From assembly GCA_964409675.1 (NCBI GenBank), contig CAYPEF010000029.1, positions 1 through 19,160 on the forward strand: DNA of 19,160 nucleotides, in the 5' to 3' direction. Shown here piece by piece: positions 6,015-13,490 of this stretch. Source of the stretch: CAYMDD01 sp964409675. Lineage in GTDB: Bacteria; Pseudomonadota; Alphaproteobacteria; Rickettsiales; SXRF01. The translations under genes and the position numbers were made by a program. The notes under the pieces were generated by a model that worked only from the letters and a program-made list of their open reading frames with translations, was not told where the DNA came from and made no database searches. Position 1 is the stretch's first letter; each line of letters starts with the position of its first letter.

Positions 6015-8834
6015 TCACTGACTTACGATACGTTTCGCCACCCAAGCCTCAAGCGACGATGTGTCGATCGAGACGGCAAAATTATCGACCGATCCCTGTA
6101 TATTAACTGGAAGATTGGGAATCGTTTCCGAGCTTAGCTGCGGGAAATTGAATTTTGTCGCCAGATTGACCCGCATGGTCAGCACATCCATCTCGCCTTC
6201 CAGATATGCATTGGTCGGGCCGCTTTTAAGCCTGATGCCTGGTGTTCGCATCACGCCGTTCTGCATATTAATGTTGCCGTCAATAGCAAAATCCGTACGG
6301 CCGTTATATATCAGTTTATTAATGCTGCTGACTACATCGGAAGTAGAGCGCGCTGCTTGAACGGCGCTCAATATGCCATCGATATTCAAACCCTCCACCT
6401 TGATTCCGCGCCCGCTCATGACCAGTTTTACTTCCGCCTGCGATACCCATGAAAGGAAATGAATGCCGGCGGTGGAGAGATATCCGCTGAAGCTCATGCG
6501 CCCATCCAGCATATCAGTGCCGGGTATGTTTTTCAGCAGTTCCTTCAGATCGATGTTGTAGAGCATAAAATTTAAAGTAACACCGGGCACTTTGCCGCCT
6601 ACCAGTGAACCCGTTGCCTCCACTTTGCCACCAAACTTGTCAAACGTGAAATTCTGGATTTTAAATTCCTGGTCCTGCAGCCTTGCCTTCATGCGGAAAT
6701 TAGGAAAATCGATGCCGTCATAAATTAACGAGTTGATGCTGATATCAAAATTCCCTGTCAGCGCGATCATCCAGGAAAAGTCGAATAGCTCTTCCGACCA
6801 TTTTTTGGGCGTAGCACTGAGATCAACCAGCGGTTCACGCTTTTTAGCGCTTTGCGAATCCAGATAATTCGTATTGAAATAAGGCATGTTGAGCACCAGA
6901 TCAACCCGCGGGCGGTCACTGGAAACATCCAATTTGAAAGAGGCATCCAGCGAGCCATCTGGGTAGTACATCCGAACGCTCATCAGGTTAAGCTCATTTT
7001 TCTTGGCATAAAGGCGCAAGGAAGCCGTTTGCCCCAAACGTTCAAGAAAGGTAAAATTCTCAAATGATACTTTGAAATCGATTATGTATCCCAGCCGCTT
7101 CAGCCAGCCATAATCCGTGGTTTTTACATTGAAGAACTGAAACTCAGACGGCCCGCTTTCCTCCTGCGCAGTACGCCAGATATCCCGGAAATAATCGAGG
7201 TTGGTGCCTTTGAAATGTATTTCTGCTTCCACGCGTGGAGTGGCTTCGAAATACGTCACCATGCCGCCGTTCAGATCGAGGTCGCCGATTTTAAGATTGG
7301 CTTCCGATAGGCGCATCAACTCCTGCGATATGAAAATATTCGCTTTGGCGTAAAACTCTCCGAAGCTTTGCTTGGGAAGCGATTCGGCGGCGCTATCGAA
7401 AAAAGTCAGCGTATCGCGCAGCTGCTCCCCACGGATTTCGGTGCTTCCCTCAAAACGCATCCCCTGAATTTGCTTGGTCACGATACCGAACATAGATAAA
7501 GTGGCATTTCCGGGAAGCTGCGCCTTCAGCTCGTTAAGCGTCATGATACCGTCTGACAGTTCGGTATTTACCGTAATGTTTTTATATTGGCGCTCGCTGT
7601 AATTCAGCGTATCGATCGCAAGGTCCAGCAAGATAATTGATTTTTTAGGAAATGGATTATCAATGTCGGCCTGGTTAAACCCACTTTTGCCCATGGCATG
7701 CTTGGTCTCGGTCAGCAGGAGAGAGGAAAACCGGCTCCAGGGGGCCGTGTTGAAAGAATCCAGCTTTGCCTTGATATCGAATTGAGGAACTTTGTCTTCC
7801 CAATTTGCTTTAATGCTTGCATTGCCTTTGCTGTCGCCAAGCATAATATCCGCGCTTTCCATCTGTGCGTGCTCAGGCATCAGCATAAGTTTGCCTTTAA
7901 TGGTAAAAGGCATTTTTTCTGTGTTAACGTTTTGCGTCTTGGAAAAGACGAACTGGGAGAACATCGATGCGTTGTCTGACGCCGTGCCGGACGACGCTTG
8001 CTCGCCAGCGTTTGCCGGGGCAGGGGAGGGATCTTTCTTTTCACTCAGCAGGAACACGCCAATATCGGGAATAACGGCGTCGACCTGGCCATCAATGGAA
8101 AGCGCATTATCGTCGTCATTGCTGCGCGTGGCTTCGTATTTTACCTTGTTGCCATTATCCTGGCTAATATCCAGCAACACTGCCGCGCCCTTATCAAAGC
8201 CAAAATTCAGGGTGAATTTTGTTGGCATGGAGTGAAGTGTAAAACTGCCGCTCGATTCCACTGTGCGCCTGCCGGTACCTACAATGTTCAGGCCCAGGTT
8301 TTCAATACGCTCCGTAACGGTACGCTCAGGGGTGGAGATAAGTATTTTTCCGCCTTCGGCATTAATCCTGAACGGTGCGCTGGCTGCGCCGGGAGTCTCA
8401 GTCGGGGCTTTCAGCGCTTCATTTATTCCAGACAGCATTCCGCTCCATGCAATGGTTCCGTCCGCTGCGCGCTGAACGTCAATCATCGGATTGTAAAAAG
8501 TCACAAAGCTGATATGCGGGCTGCTGCTGAACGCTTCCGACCATTGTATGCCCAGCCGCACCGCATCGATGCGCACCTCCGGCGCCGCCAAGCCGTCTTC
8601 TTTGGCAGAAGCCAGTTCCAGACCGGAAAACTGCAGGTAAGGATTAGGGAAAATGCCGACATTCACCCCTCCCATCACCTTTAATTCCCGCCCGGTGACC
8701 ATCTTGGCTTTTTCTTCAAGCTGCTGACGATACTGATCCTTGTCGATCAGGGACAGGATCACGTTCAGCGCGATGATAACCGCCAGCAGGGGAATGCCGA
8801 TAAGCGCCGCTATAATTTTGAATATTTTCTGCAC
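6015..8834 (-). CDS. AsmA-family inner-membrane/periplasmic protein
   Basis: AsmA-like proteins are anchored in the inner membrane, with a long beta-rich periplasmic body thought to act in phospholipid transport or outer-membrane assembly. From GTG 8834 the product has 939 aa. It starts with one membrane helix (IFKIIAALIGIPLLAVIIAL), then DKDQYRQQLEEKAKMVTGRELKV and FPNPYLQFSGLEL, which match the AsmA N-terminal pattern. The C-terminal 250 residues show the family's repeated strands, including GRMSFSGYLSTAG, IDGNINMQNGVM and a late NLPVNIQGSVDNF. Size is in the upper range of the family. The frame stays open up to ATG 8972, but the added 46 residues are AT-rich, hydrophobic and unlike the family, so GTG 8834 (AGG just upstream) is preferred. 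It is transcribed away from the oxygenase pair. Confidence 0.85.
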   Translation of the reverse strand: MQKIFKIIAALIGIPLLAVIIALNVILSLIDKDQYRQQLEEKAKMVTGRELKVMGGVNVGIFPNPYLQFSGLELASAKEDGLAAPEVRIDAVRLGIQWSEAFSSSPHISFVTFYNPMIDVQRAADGTIAWSGMLSGINEALKAPTETPGAASAPFRINAEGGKILISTPERTVTERIENLGLNIVGTGRRTVESSGSFTLHSMPTKFTLNFGFDKGAAVLLDISQDNGNKVKYEATRSNDDDNALSIDGQVDAVIPDIGVFLLSEKKDPSPAPANAGEQASSGTASDNASMFSQFVFSKTQNVNTEKMPFTIKGKLMLMPEHAQMESADIMLGDSKGNASIKANWEDKVPQFDIKAKLDSFNTAPWSRFSSLLLTETKHAMGKSGFNQADIDNPFPKKSIILLDLAIDTLNYSERQYKNITVNTELSDGIMTLNELKAQLPGNATLSMFGIVTKQIQGMRFEGSTEIRGEQLRDTLTFFDSAAESLPKQSFGEFYAKANIFISQELMRLSEANLKIGDLDLNGGMVTYFEATPRVEAEIHFKGTNLDYFRDIWRTAQEESGPSEFQFFNVKTTDYGWLKRLGYIIDFKVSFENFTFLERLGQTASLRLYAKKNELNLMSVRMYYPDGSLDASFKLDVSSDRPRVDLVLNMPYFNTNYLDSQSAKKREPLVDLSATPKKWSEELFDFSWMIALTGNFDISINSLIYDGIDFPNFRMKARLQDQEFKIQNFTFDKFGGKVEATGSLVGGKVPGVTLNFMLYNIDLKELLKNIPGTDMLDGRMSFSGYLSTAGIHFLSWVSQAEVKLVMSGRGIKVEGLNIDGILSAVQAARSTSDVVSSINKLIYNGRTDFAIDGNINMQNGVMRTPGIRLKSGPTNAYLEGEMDVLTMRVNLATKFNFPQLSSETIPNLPVNIQGSVDNFAVSIDTSSLEAWVAKRIVSQ

Positions 8835-8902
8835 TGTACCTGGATAATCGCTTCGGATGAATGGAGCCAACCCTAATAATATAGGCCTACCGATAAAGAT
8901 TT

Positions 8903-8949
8903 CACTAATTATGCATATAAATCTAGGGATAAATGCATTTAATTTAGTG
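8903..8949. repeat. Imperfect inverted repeat upstream of asmA
   Basis: CACTAA-TT-ATGCAT at 8903-8916 is mirrored by ATGCAT-TTAAT-TTAGTG at 8933-8949. The outer 6 bp (CACTAA/TTAGTG) and inner 6 bp (ATGCAT/ATGCAT) match, with unequal spacers. It lies 69-115 bp upstream of the asmA start and is a candidate operator. Confidence 0.35.
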
Positions 8950-9038
8950 TTAACGCAGGAATGCGCATTCAATAATTAATGGGCATTAACCACATGCTTA
9001 TTCCTGCACGCATCAGGCAATAAAAATATCTTTCTGTC

Positions 9039-9052
9039 TTGATGCAGATCAA
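9039..9052. promoter_or_regulatory. FNR/FixK/DNR-type box
   Basis: TTGATGCAGATCAA exactly matches the CRP-FNR family consensus TTGAT-N4-ATCAA. It is centred at 9045.5, about 226 bp upstream of the first oxygenase gene and 211 bp upstream of asmA. Either gene could be the target. No clear -10 box at the class II distance was found, so the target promoter is open. Confidence 0.6.
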
Positions 9053-9078
9053 AGCCCGCTCTGGTCAGCGCGCTTAAA

Positions 9079-9091
9079 GCATTGTCAATGC
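9079..9091. repeat. 13-bp palindrome GCATTG-T-CAATGC
   Basis: GCATTG at 9079-9084 and CAATGC at 9086-9091 are exact reverse complements around a single T. GCATAA (9090-9095) and TTATGC (9110-9115) form a further inverted pair just downstream. Candidate operator for the oxygenase operon, 27 bp past the FNR-type box. Confidence 0.4.
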
Positions 9092-9271
9092 ATAACCACA
9101 TGAAAGTTATTATGCTATGAACGGCATATTCCTCTTCTGCGATCATCAAAACCATCTTCAGCCCTTTGCGGCGGCTTCCACCGCATCCTCCTGCATATAA
9201 CATGCCAAACGGCCCCCTCACAAACGCAAGCACATAATAACTCCCGCATGTAAAACTCAAGGAGATCAACC

Positions 9272-10174
9272 ATGATGCCCGTCACCGCAAAGCCGCAAAC
9301 CACCCAGGAGCCGCCCTATTTCGATACGCTCCCGCCCGAGCAGCGCAACGCGCTGATGCGGCGCAAATTCATGGAAACCGGTCGTTTCCACCAGGATTTC
9401 GGCAAGGACTGGGCTAATCTTCCCTGCGAACCGTTCGGCACGCTGTTGCGGCAGGAGGTAATCCGCATTCTTGAAAGCAAGGGCGTCGATGTCCCTGCCG
9501 GCGCGCTGGAGTCGCTGCATGAGCATATCTCACCGGAATTGAAAGCATACGGCTTCAATGACGGCGTGAACAAAATCTCCACCCTGCTGTACGACACCGA
9601 CGCCGCCTTCATGCAGAACTACCTGCGCTTCATCAGGGAATGCGTGCAGAAGCATTTTCCATACCCATTCCTTTTCCAGGCTATCCCCACCATCCGCATC
9701 CACTGCCCGGATGGCGAGAACAGCCACCATTACCCGCGCTACCACACCGACATTAATTACGGCCACCCGCCGGAGGAAATCAATTTGTGGATTCCGCTCA
9801 CCCACCCCGTCGCCCCGCAGCAGCACGGCTTCCGCATGATGTCGCTGGAACAGTCGCGCGAGGTGCTGGAGCCGTTCGATTACGCCTTCGCCCCCTTTAT
9901 TGAGCAAGCCATCAGCAGCAGGGAATTCAACACCCGCCTGAATGCCTTCTCGCCGCAGGTGGCAACGCCGCTGGGCAGCATCTTCGCCTTCGATTCGCGC
10001 TGCATCCACACCGCCGAGGCGATGGTTGCGCATACACGCGTCTCCATCGACATCCGCATCATGCACAAGGCCGACTATGCCGCTTCCGAGGTGCGCTACC
10101 AGGGCGTCGGGCGGCGCAAAATCCGTTATGTTCCCGGCGAAGCCTATCACGCCTGCCTGTCCACCGAACTGTAA
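9272..10174 (+). CDS. Fe(II)/2-oxoglutarate oxygenase, phytanoyl-CoA dioxygenase/StrG-like
   Basis: The 300-aa product has the triad of a double-stranded beta-helix oxygenase: YHTDINYG gives H158-x-D160, RCIHTAEA gives H246, and HTRVSIDIRI supplies R256 for 2-oxoglutarate. INLWIPLT after the HxD and GSIFAFDSR before the distal His are typical of the phytanoyl-CoA dioxygenase-like fold, and the pattern recalls StrG-type enzymes of aminocyclitol clusters. The N-terminal 130 residues are helical and of unknown role. The substrate is unknown. ATG 9272 has an excellent Shine-Dalgarno (AAGGAGA, 9259-9265), with a second ATG at 9275. The second oxygenase starts 9 bp after the stop. GC content is like the core genome, so unlike the HEPN genes it does not look recently acquired. 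Confidence 0.8.
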   Translation: MMPVTAKPQTTQEPPYFDTLPPEQRNALMRRKFMETGRFHQDFGKDWANLPCEPFGTLLRQEVIRILESKGVDVPAGALESLHEHISPELKAYGFNDGVNKISTLLYDTDAAFMQNYLRFIRECVQKHFPYPFLFQAIPTIRIHCPDGENSHHYPRYHTDINYGHPPEEINLWIPLTHPVAPQQHGFRMMSLEQSREVLEPFDYAFAPFIEQAISSREFNTRLNAFSPQVATPLGSIFAFDSRCIHTAEAMVAHTRVSIDIRIMHKADYAASEVRYQGVGRRKIRYVPGEAYHACLSTEL

Positions 10175-10183
10175 GGAGCGCGC

Positions 10184-10798
10184 ATGAGCGTCATCAGCGA
10201 TTACGAAACGCAAGGCTACGCCGTGGTGGATGACTTCCTGCCGCGCGAGACCGCCCTCCAGCTCAACCGCCTCTACACCGCCGAGCGCGACTGGGAGCAG
10301 CACGACCAGCTGCGCGAGCAGCACTACCAGCACGTATTCAACATGCACGCCGACTGCCTTCCTTCCGTGCAGGAGCATTACCGCGCCAGCTTCGGCCGCT
10401 CCCGCCGCCTGGAAGGGGACCCGGCATTCACCGACGCCTTCCAGCACGTCGTCAAACCCGCGATGGAACGCGCGCTCTCGCTCACCCTCAGCCACTGCGA
10501 CACGCGCTGTTACCGCCTGCTGCGCGGCGATTACTACCGCACCCATATCGACGACTATGCCGGCGATGTCGGCCTGATATATTACTTAAACACCCGCTGG
10601 GTATGGGACTGGGGCGGCATCCTACACGTCTGCCACGACGACGCCGAAGCCGACCGCGACGTCGCCTCCATCCTCCCCAAATTCAACCGCGCCGTCCTCA
10701 TCAACCACAAACTCTTCCGCTTCCCGCATTTCATCAGCTCCGTGGAGCCCTGGGCACAGGAACCGAGATATACGATTATCGGGTTTAATCGGGTGTAA
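10184..10798 (+). CDS. Fe(II)/2-oxoglutarate oxygenase, prolyl-hydroxylase-like
   Basis: The 204-aa product opens with GYAVVDDFLP, the usual entry of prolyl-4-hydroxylase-like proteins. YYRTHIDDYAG supplies H121-x-D123, then LIYYLNTRWVWDWGGIL gives the core strands with the Gly-Gly turn, FPHFISSV supplies H182, and EPRYTIIGF supplies R195. All three metal ligands and the 2-oxoglutarate Arg are therefore present, so it should be active. It could hydroxylate a protein side chain or a small molecule. It sits 9 bp after the first oxygenase with GGAGC before the ATG, so the two are one operon and may act in sequence on the same substrate. Length is typical of the compact bacterial members. Confidence 0.82.
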   Translation: MSVISDYETQGYAVVDDFLPRETALQLNRLYTAERDWEQHDQLREQHYQHVFNMHADCLPSVQEHYRASFGRSRRLEGDPAFTDAFQHVVKPAMERALSLTLSHCDTRCYRLLRGDYYRTHIDDYAGDVGLIYYLNTRWVWDWGGILHVCHDDAEADRDVASILPKFNRAVLINHKLFRFPHFISSVEPWAQEPRYTIIGFNRV

Positions 10799-10817
10799 GC
10801 GCACGAAAAACATTTAT

Positions 10818-10832
10818 ACTAATATTATTAGT
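10818..10832. repeat. 15-bp palindrome ACTAATATTATTAGT
   Basis: ACTAATA and TATTAGT are exact reverse complements around one T. The palindrome is 45 bp upstream of the DUF4145 gene, in an AT-rich spacer that also holds -10-like TATACT (10815-10820). It may be an operator for that gene. Confidence 0.45.
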
Positions 10833-10876
10833 GGTAACATATCGCTTATAGTGAAGAAAACGGTATGTAAGTTAGT

Positions 10877-11491
10877 ATGCTTATAGAATGTCCGAAATGT
10901 AAAGCTCGTGTAGACGGGCAAATATATGCTCAATTAGGTGCATATCCTGAAGATGAACCTTACTATCAAGTTAGTTTATTAAGATGCCCTTCTTGTTTAA
11001 TGCCTTTAATAGGGTATCAAGATTTTTTAGGTTTCGATCCTTTTGATTCAGGCGCGAGTATGTGGACTGCTGAATCATCGCGTGTGTGGCCTTTCCCATC
11101 AATAAACTTACCACACTCAATTCCAACAGCTATACGTAATTCATTAGAAGAATCAGATAAATGCATTCGAGCGGGTGCTTTCACCGCGAGCATCAGCATG
11201 AGTGGACGTGCCCTAGAAGCAATGTGCCGCCATTTTAATACAAAAAGCCAATATCTTAGTGGCGGATTAAAAGAGCTTCTTGATCGGGAAATAATAGATA
11301 AGCGTATATATCAATGGGGAGAAGAACTGCGTAAAAATCGAAATTTAGCAGCACACGCTACAGATGAAAACTTCACTCATAATGACGCAGAAGATCAATT
11401 TAATTTTACAACTGCTATATGTGATTACGTTTTCGTACTTAATGAGAAATTTGATGCTTATATGAAGCGTCGAAATGGAAAAAACAAATGA
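10877..11491 (+). CDS. Zinc-ribbon plus DUF4145 (HEPN-superfamily) protein
   Basis: The 204-aa product starts with a zinc-ribbon cysteine set, CPKC at residues 5-8 and CPSC at 37-40. The C-terminal 120 residues match the DUF4145 pattern: the helix SISMSGRALEAMCRHF, then LKELLDREIIDKRIYQWGEELRKNRNLAAH. RNLAAH (R155-x4-H160) is the HEPN-type R-x4-H motif. DUF4145 domains occur alone and fused to restriction enzymes. Many are predicted RNases or nucleic-acid-binding modules, but function here is unproven. The gene is AT-rich, unlike the GC-rich oxygenases before it. It starts 78 bp after their stop and ends 21 bp from the CCA end of tRNA-Glu. The Shine-Dalgarno before ATG 10877 is weak. A small acquired cassette is the simplest reading. 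Confidence 0.75.
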   Translation: MLIECPKCKARVDGQIYAQLGAYPEDEPYYQVSLLRCPSCLMPLIGYQDFLGFDPFDSGASMWTAESSRVWPFPSINLPHSIPTAIRNSLEESDKCIRAGAFTASISMSGRALEAMCRHFNTKSQYLSGGLKELLDREIIDKRIYQWGEELRKNRNLAAHATDENFTHNDAEDQFNFTTAICDYVFVLNEKFDAYMKRRNGKNK

Positions 11492-11512
11492 ATGATTTCA
11501 ACTTAATGCGCT

Positions 11513-11587
11513 TGGTGACCCCTACGGGAATTGAACCCGTGTTTCAGCCTTGAGAGGGCCGTGTCCTAACCGCTAGACGAAGGGGCC
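11513..11587 (-). tRNA. tRNA-Glu (anticodon CTC)
   Basis: The minus strand gives a full cloverleaf. GGCCCCT (5' end at 11587) pairs with AGGGGTC, with one G-T pair, followed by discriminator A at 11516 and an encoded CCA at 11515-11513. The anticodon stem CGGCC/GGCTG encloses CTCTCAA, so the anticodon is CTC. The T-arm reads ACGGG-TTCAATT-CCCGT. The DUF4145 gene converges on its 3' end. Confidence 0.95.
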
Positions 11588-11617
11588 GTGCCGGGCGCGG
11601 AGTCGGTGGAAGCAGGC

Positions 11618-11645
11618 ACTATAAGCAACATCAGCGCGGATGCAA
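11618..11645 (-). promoter_or_regulatory. Likely tRNA-Glu promoter
   Basis: On the minus strand TTGCAT (11645-11640), a 16-bp spacer and TATAGT (11623-11618) form a plausible sigma-70 promoter. Transcription would start about 25 nt before the mature tRNA 5' end. Confidence 0.45.
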
Positions 11646-11698
11646 GCCGCAAGCCATGCGCCGTGCTCCATGGCCCGGCGAGGGGAGCGGAATGCGGG

Positions 11699-11727
11699 TT
11701 GACGTTGCGCGGGAACTGCATCATATC
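11699..11727 (+). promoter_or_regulatory. Possible promoter of the YceI-b561 operon
   Basis: TTGACG at 11699-11704 fits the -35 consensus at five of six positions. CATATC at 11722-11727, after a 17-bp spacer, is a weak -10. The start would fall about 36 nt before the yceI-like ATG. Confidence 0.35.
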
Positions 11728-11769
11728 TCTCAGGACCCGCGCTTCATCCCGAACCCTTCCGGAGGCCCC

Positions 11770-12354
11770 ATGCGTTCATCTGTGCTTGCCCTGCTGACTA
11801 CCATCGCTTTTTCCGCCCCCGTAGCGTCCCATGCGGCGCCAGTGTACCAGTTCGATAAAACGCACACCAACATCACCTGGTCGGCCAATCATTTCGGCTT
11901 CTCCAACCCCTCCGGCAAGTGGATGGACGTGGACGGCTCGCTGGAGCTGGACGAACAGACCCCCGCTAATTCCAAGGTGGACGCTACCATCACCATCGGC
12001 TCCCTCATCACCGGCTATGACAAGTTCGACGCGCACCTGAAAAGCGCCGATTTCTTCGACGCCGAAAAATTCCCCACTGCGCGTTTCGTGAGCACCAAAG
12101 TCACCCCCACCGGCGCGAACACCGCGAACGTGGACGGCAATCTCACCCTGCACGGCGTCACCAAGCCGGTCACGCTGATGGTAACGCTGAATAAAATCGG
12201 CGAAAACCCCATAAACAAAAAGAAAACCGCCGGCTTCTCCGCCACCACCACCCTCAAGCGCTCCGACTTCGGCATCAATTACGCCATCCCCGGCGTGAGC
12301 GACGAGGTAAAAATCGCCATCGAGACGGAACTCAACCTCAACATGCCGAAATAG
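11770..12354 (+). CDS. YceI-family periplasmic lipid-binding protein (first copy)
   Basis: YceI proteins are small secreted lipocalin-like beta-barrels that bind isoprenoid-type lipids. From ATG 11770 the product has 194 aa with a clear Sec signal peptide (MRSSVLALLTTIAF, cleavage near SHA-AP at residue 21-22). The mature part shows the family pattern: YQFDKTHTNITWSANHFGFS, a KSADFFDAEKFPTARF block, LTLHGVTKPV and KRSDFGI near the C-terminus. GGAGG at 11761-11765 is the ribosome binding site. The reading frame is open upstream to 11656, but that part is not YceI-like. The cytochrome b561 gene starts 4 bp after the stop. Confidence 0.93.
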   Translation: MRSSVLALLTTIAFSAPVASHAAPVYQFDKTHTNITWSANHFGFSNPSGKWMDVDGSLELDEQTPANSKVDATITIGSLITGYDKFDAHLKSADFFDAEKFPTARFVSTKVTPTGANTANVDGNLTLHGVTKPVTLMVTLNKIGENPINKKKTAGFSATTTLKRSDFGINYAIPGVSDEVKIAIETELNLNMPK

Positions 12355-12358
12355 CAGC

Positions 12359-12925
12359 ATGCAGTGGCGCAATACCGAAACCAGCTTCGGCGCGGTGCAT
12401 AAGCTCCTGCACTGGAGCATCGCCGCGCTGATCATCTTCATGCTGGCGCTGGGGCTGTATATGGGAGAGGTGCCGATGGGGCCGGATAAATACCGGCTCT
12501 ACGGCCTGCACAAGGCCACCGGCATGGTGGTGCTGCTGCTGGCCGGGCTGCGGCTGGCATGGCGGCTGGTCAATGCCGTTCCGCCGCTTCCCGCCAACAC
12601 CCCGCGCTGGCAGCGCCTGCTGGCCAATATCGTGCACAAGCTGCTTTACGTGATGATGTTCGCCATGCCCATCACCGGCTGGATTATCAGCTCGGCGGCG
12701 GGGTTCCCGGTGTCGGTGTACGGCCTGTTCACCGTGCCCGTCATCACCGCGCCCGACAAGGCGCTGATGCATGACATGGGCGAGGTGCATGAAAACCTCG
12801 CCTGGATACTCATGGCGCTGATCGCCATGCATGCCGGTGCGGCGCTGATGCATCATTTTATGTATAAAGATAATATCCTGCGGAGAATGCTGCCATGCGT
12901 AAAGCCCTTGCCGCCATCTGCCTGA
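12359..12925 (+). CDS. Cytochrome b561-family membrane protein
   Basis: The 188-aa integral membrane protein has about four membrane helices and histidines placed as in b561-type di-haem cytochromes: VHKLLHW (H14 and H18), LYGLHKATG, ANIVHKLLYV, and MGEVHENLAW followed by AMHAGAALMHH. These proteins pass electrons between quinol and periplasmic acceptors. In E. coli the homologue yceJ is next to yceI, and the same pairing is seen here with a YceI gene on each side. The start ATG is 4 bp after the first YceI stop. The end overlaps the second YceI gene by 31 bp, so the three are surely one operon. Confidence 0.92.
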   Translation: MQWRNTETSFGAVHKLLHWSIAALIIFMLALGLYMGEVPMGPDKYRLYGLHKATGMVVLLLAGLRLAWRLVNAVPPLPANTPRWQRLLANIVHKLLYVMMFAMPITGWIISSAAGFPVSVYGLFTVPVITAPDKALMHDMGEVHENLAWILMALIAMHAGAALMHHFMYKDNILRRMLPCVKPLPPSA

Positions 12926-13464
12926 TCGTTTTGCCGGCGCTGCCCGCCCATGCGGAAGCGCCGCGCTGGAACGTAGATAACGCCAAAAGCGCCATTGAGT
13001 TCACCGCCATTCAGAACAATGCGCCCATTAAGGGAAGCTTCACGCAGTGGAGCGCCAATATCGCCTTCGACCCTGAGCAGCTCGCCCAAAGCAGCGCCAC
13101 CATCACCATCCATACCGGCAGCGTCACCACCAGTTACGACGAAGTAGCCGAAACCCTGAAAACCCCCGACTGGTTCAACACCGCCGCTTTCCCGGATGCG
13201 GTATTCAAGGCCACCACCTTCCGCTCCCTCGGCGGCAATAAATATGAAGCCGAAGGAACGCTGACGCTGCGGGACATTTCACAACCCGTCACGCTCGCGT
13301 TCACGCTGGATGAATTCAGCGCCACCAATGCCTCTATCACCGGCACCGCCAGACTCAAGCGCACCGCCTTCGGCATAGGGCAGGGGGAATGGAAGGATAC
13401 CGGCGCGATAAAGGATGAAGTGCAGGTAAATGTGCGCGTGGCAGCCACGCGCATCAACCCATAG
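12895..13464 (+). CDS. YceI-family periplasmic protein (second copy)
   Basis: The 189-aa product has a Sec signal peptide (MRKALAAICLIVLPALPAHA, cut before EAP) and a YceI barrel: WNVDNAKSAIEFTAIQNNAPIKGSF, then TPDWFNTAAFPDAVFKATTF, LTLRDISQPVTLAF and KRTAFGIGQGEWKDT. The motif order equals that of the first copy, but identity is clearly low, so it is a diverged paralogue and may bind another ligand. It begins inside the last 31 bp of the b561 gene, which supplies its ribosome binding site (CGGAGAATGC, GGAG at 12881-12884). It is convergent with the exporter gene. A short ATCCT/AGGAT stem in the 26-bp gap could serve as a weak bidirectional terminator. Confidence 0.93.
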   Translation: MRKALAAICLIVLPALPAHAEAPRWNVDNAKSAIEFTAIQNNAPIKGSFTQWSANIAFDPEQLAQSSATITIHTGSVTTSYDEVAETLKTPDWFNTAAFPDAVFKATTFRSLGGNKYEAEGTLTLRDISQPVTLAFTLDEFSATNASITGTARLKRTAFGIGQGEWKDTGAIKDEVQVNVRVAATRINP

Positions 13465-13490
13465 CTATTCCCGTCATCCTTAGCGGCGCA

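Larger units (their letters stand above)
8835..9271. other. 437-bp divergent intergenic region with regulatory repeats
   Basis: No convincing gene is present. The asmA-proximal part (about 8850-8990) is AT-rich. The region holds an imperfect inverted repeat (8903-8949), a perfect FNR-type box (9039-9052), a 13-bp palindrome (9079-9091) and a strong ribosome binding site (AAGGAGA at 9259-9265) for the first oxygenase. A minus-strand frame of about 97 codons at 8976-9269 is open but lacks protein-like composition. Confidence 0.6.

Noticed and set aside
8976..9269. 97-codon minus-strand frame in the asmA-oxygenase gap
   Set aside because: No ribosome binding site, no recognisable domain, odd composition, and it covers the FNR-type box and palindrome.
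9530..10546. 338-codon open frame on the minus strand opposite the oxygenase pair
   Set aside because: Both oxygenases on the plus strand have intact catalytic motifs and ribosome binding sites. The antisense frame is Val/Ala/Gly-rich with no motif.
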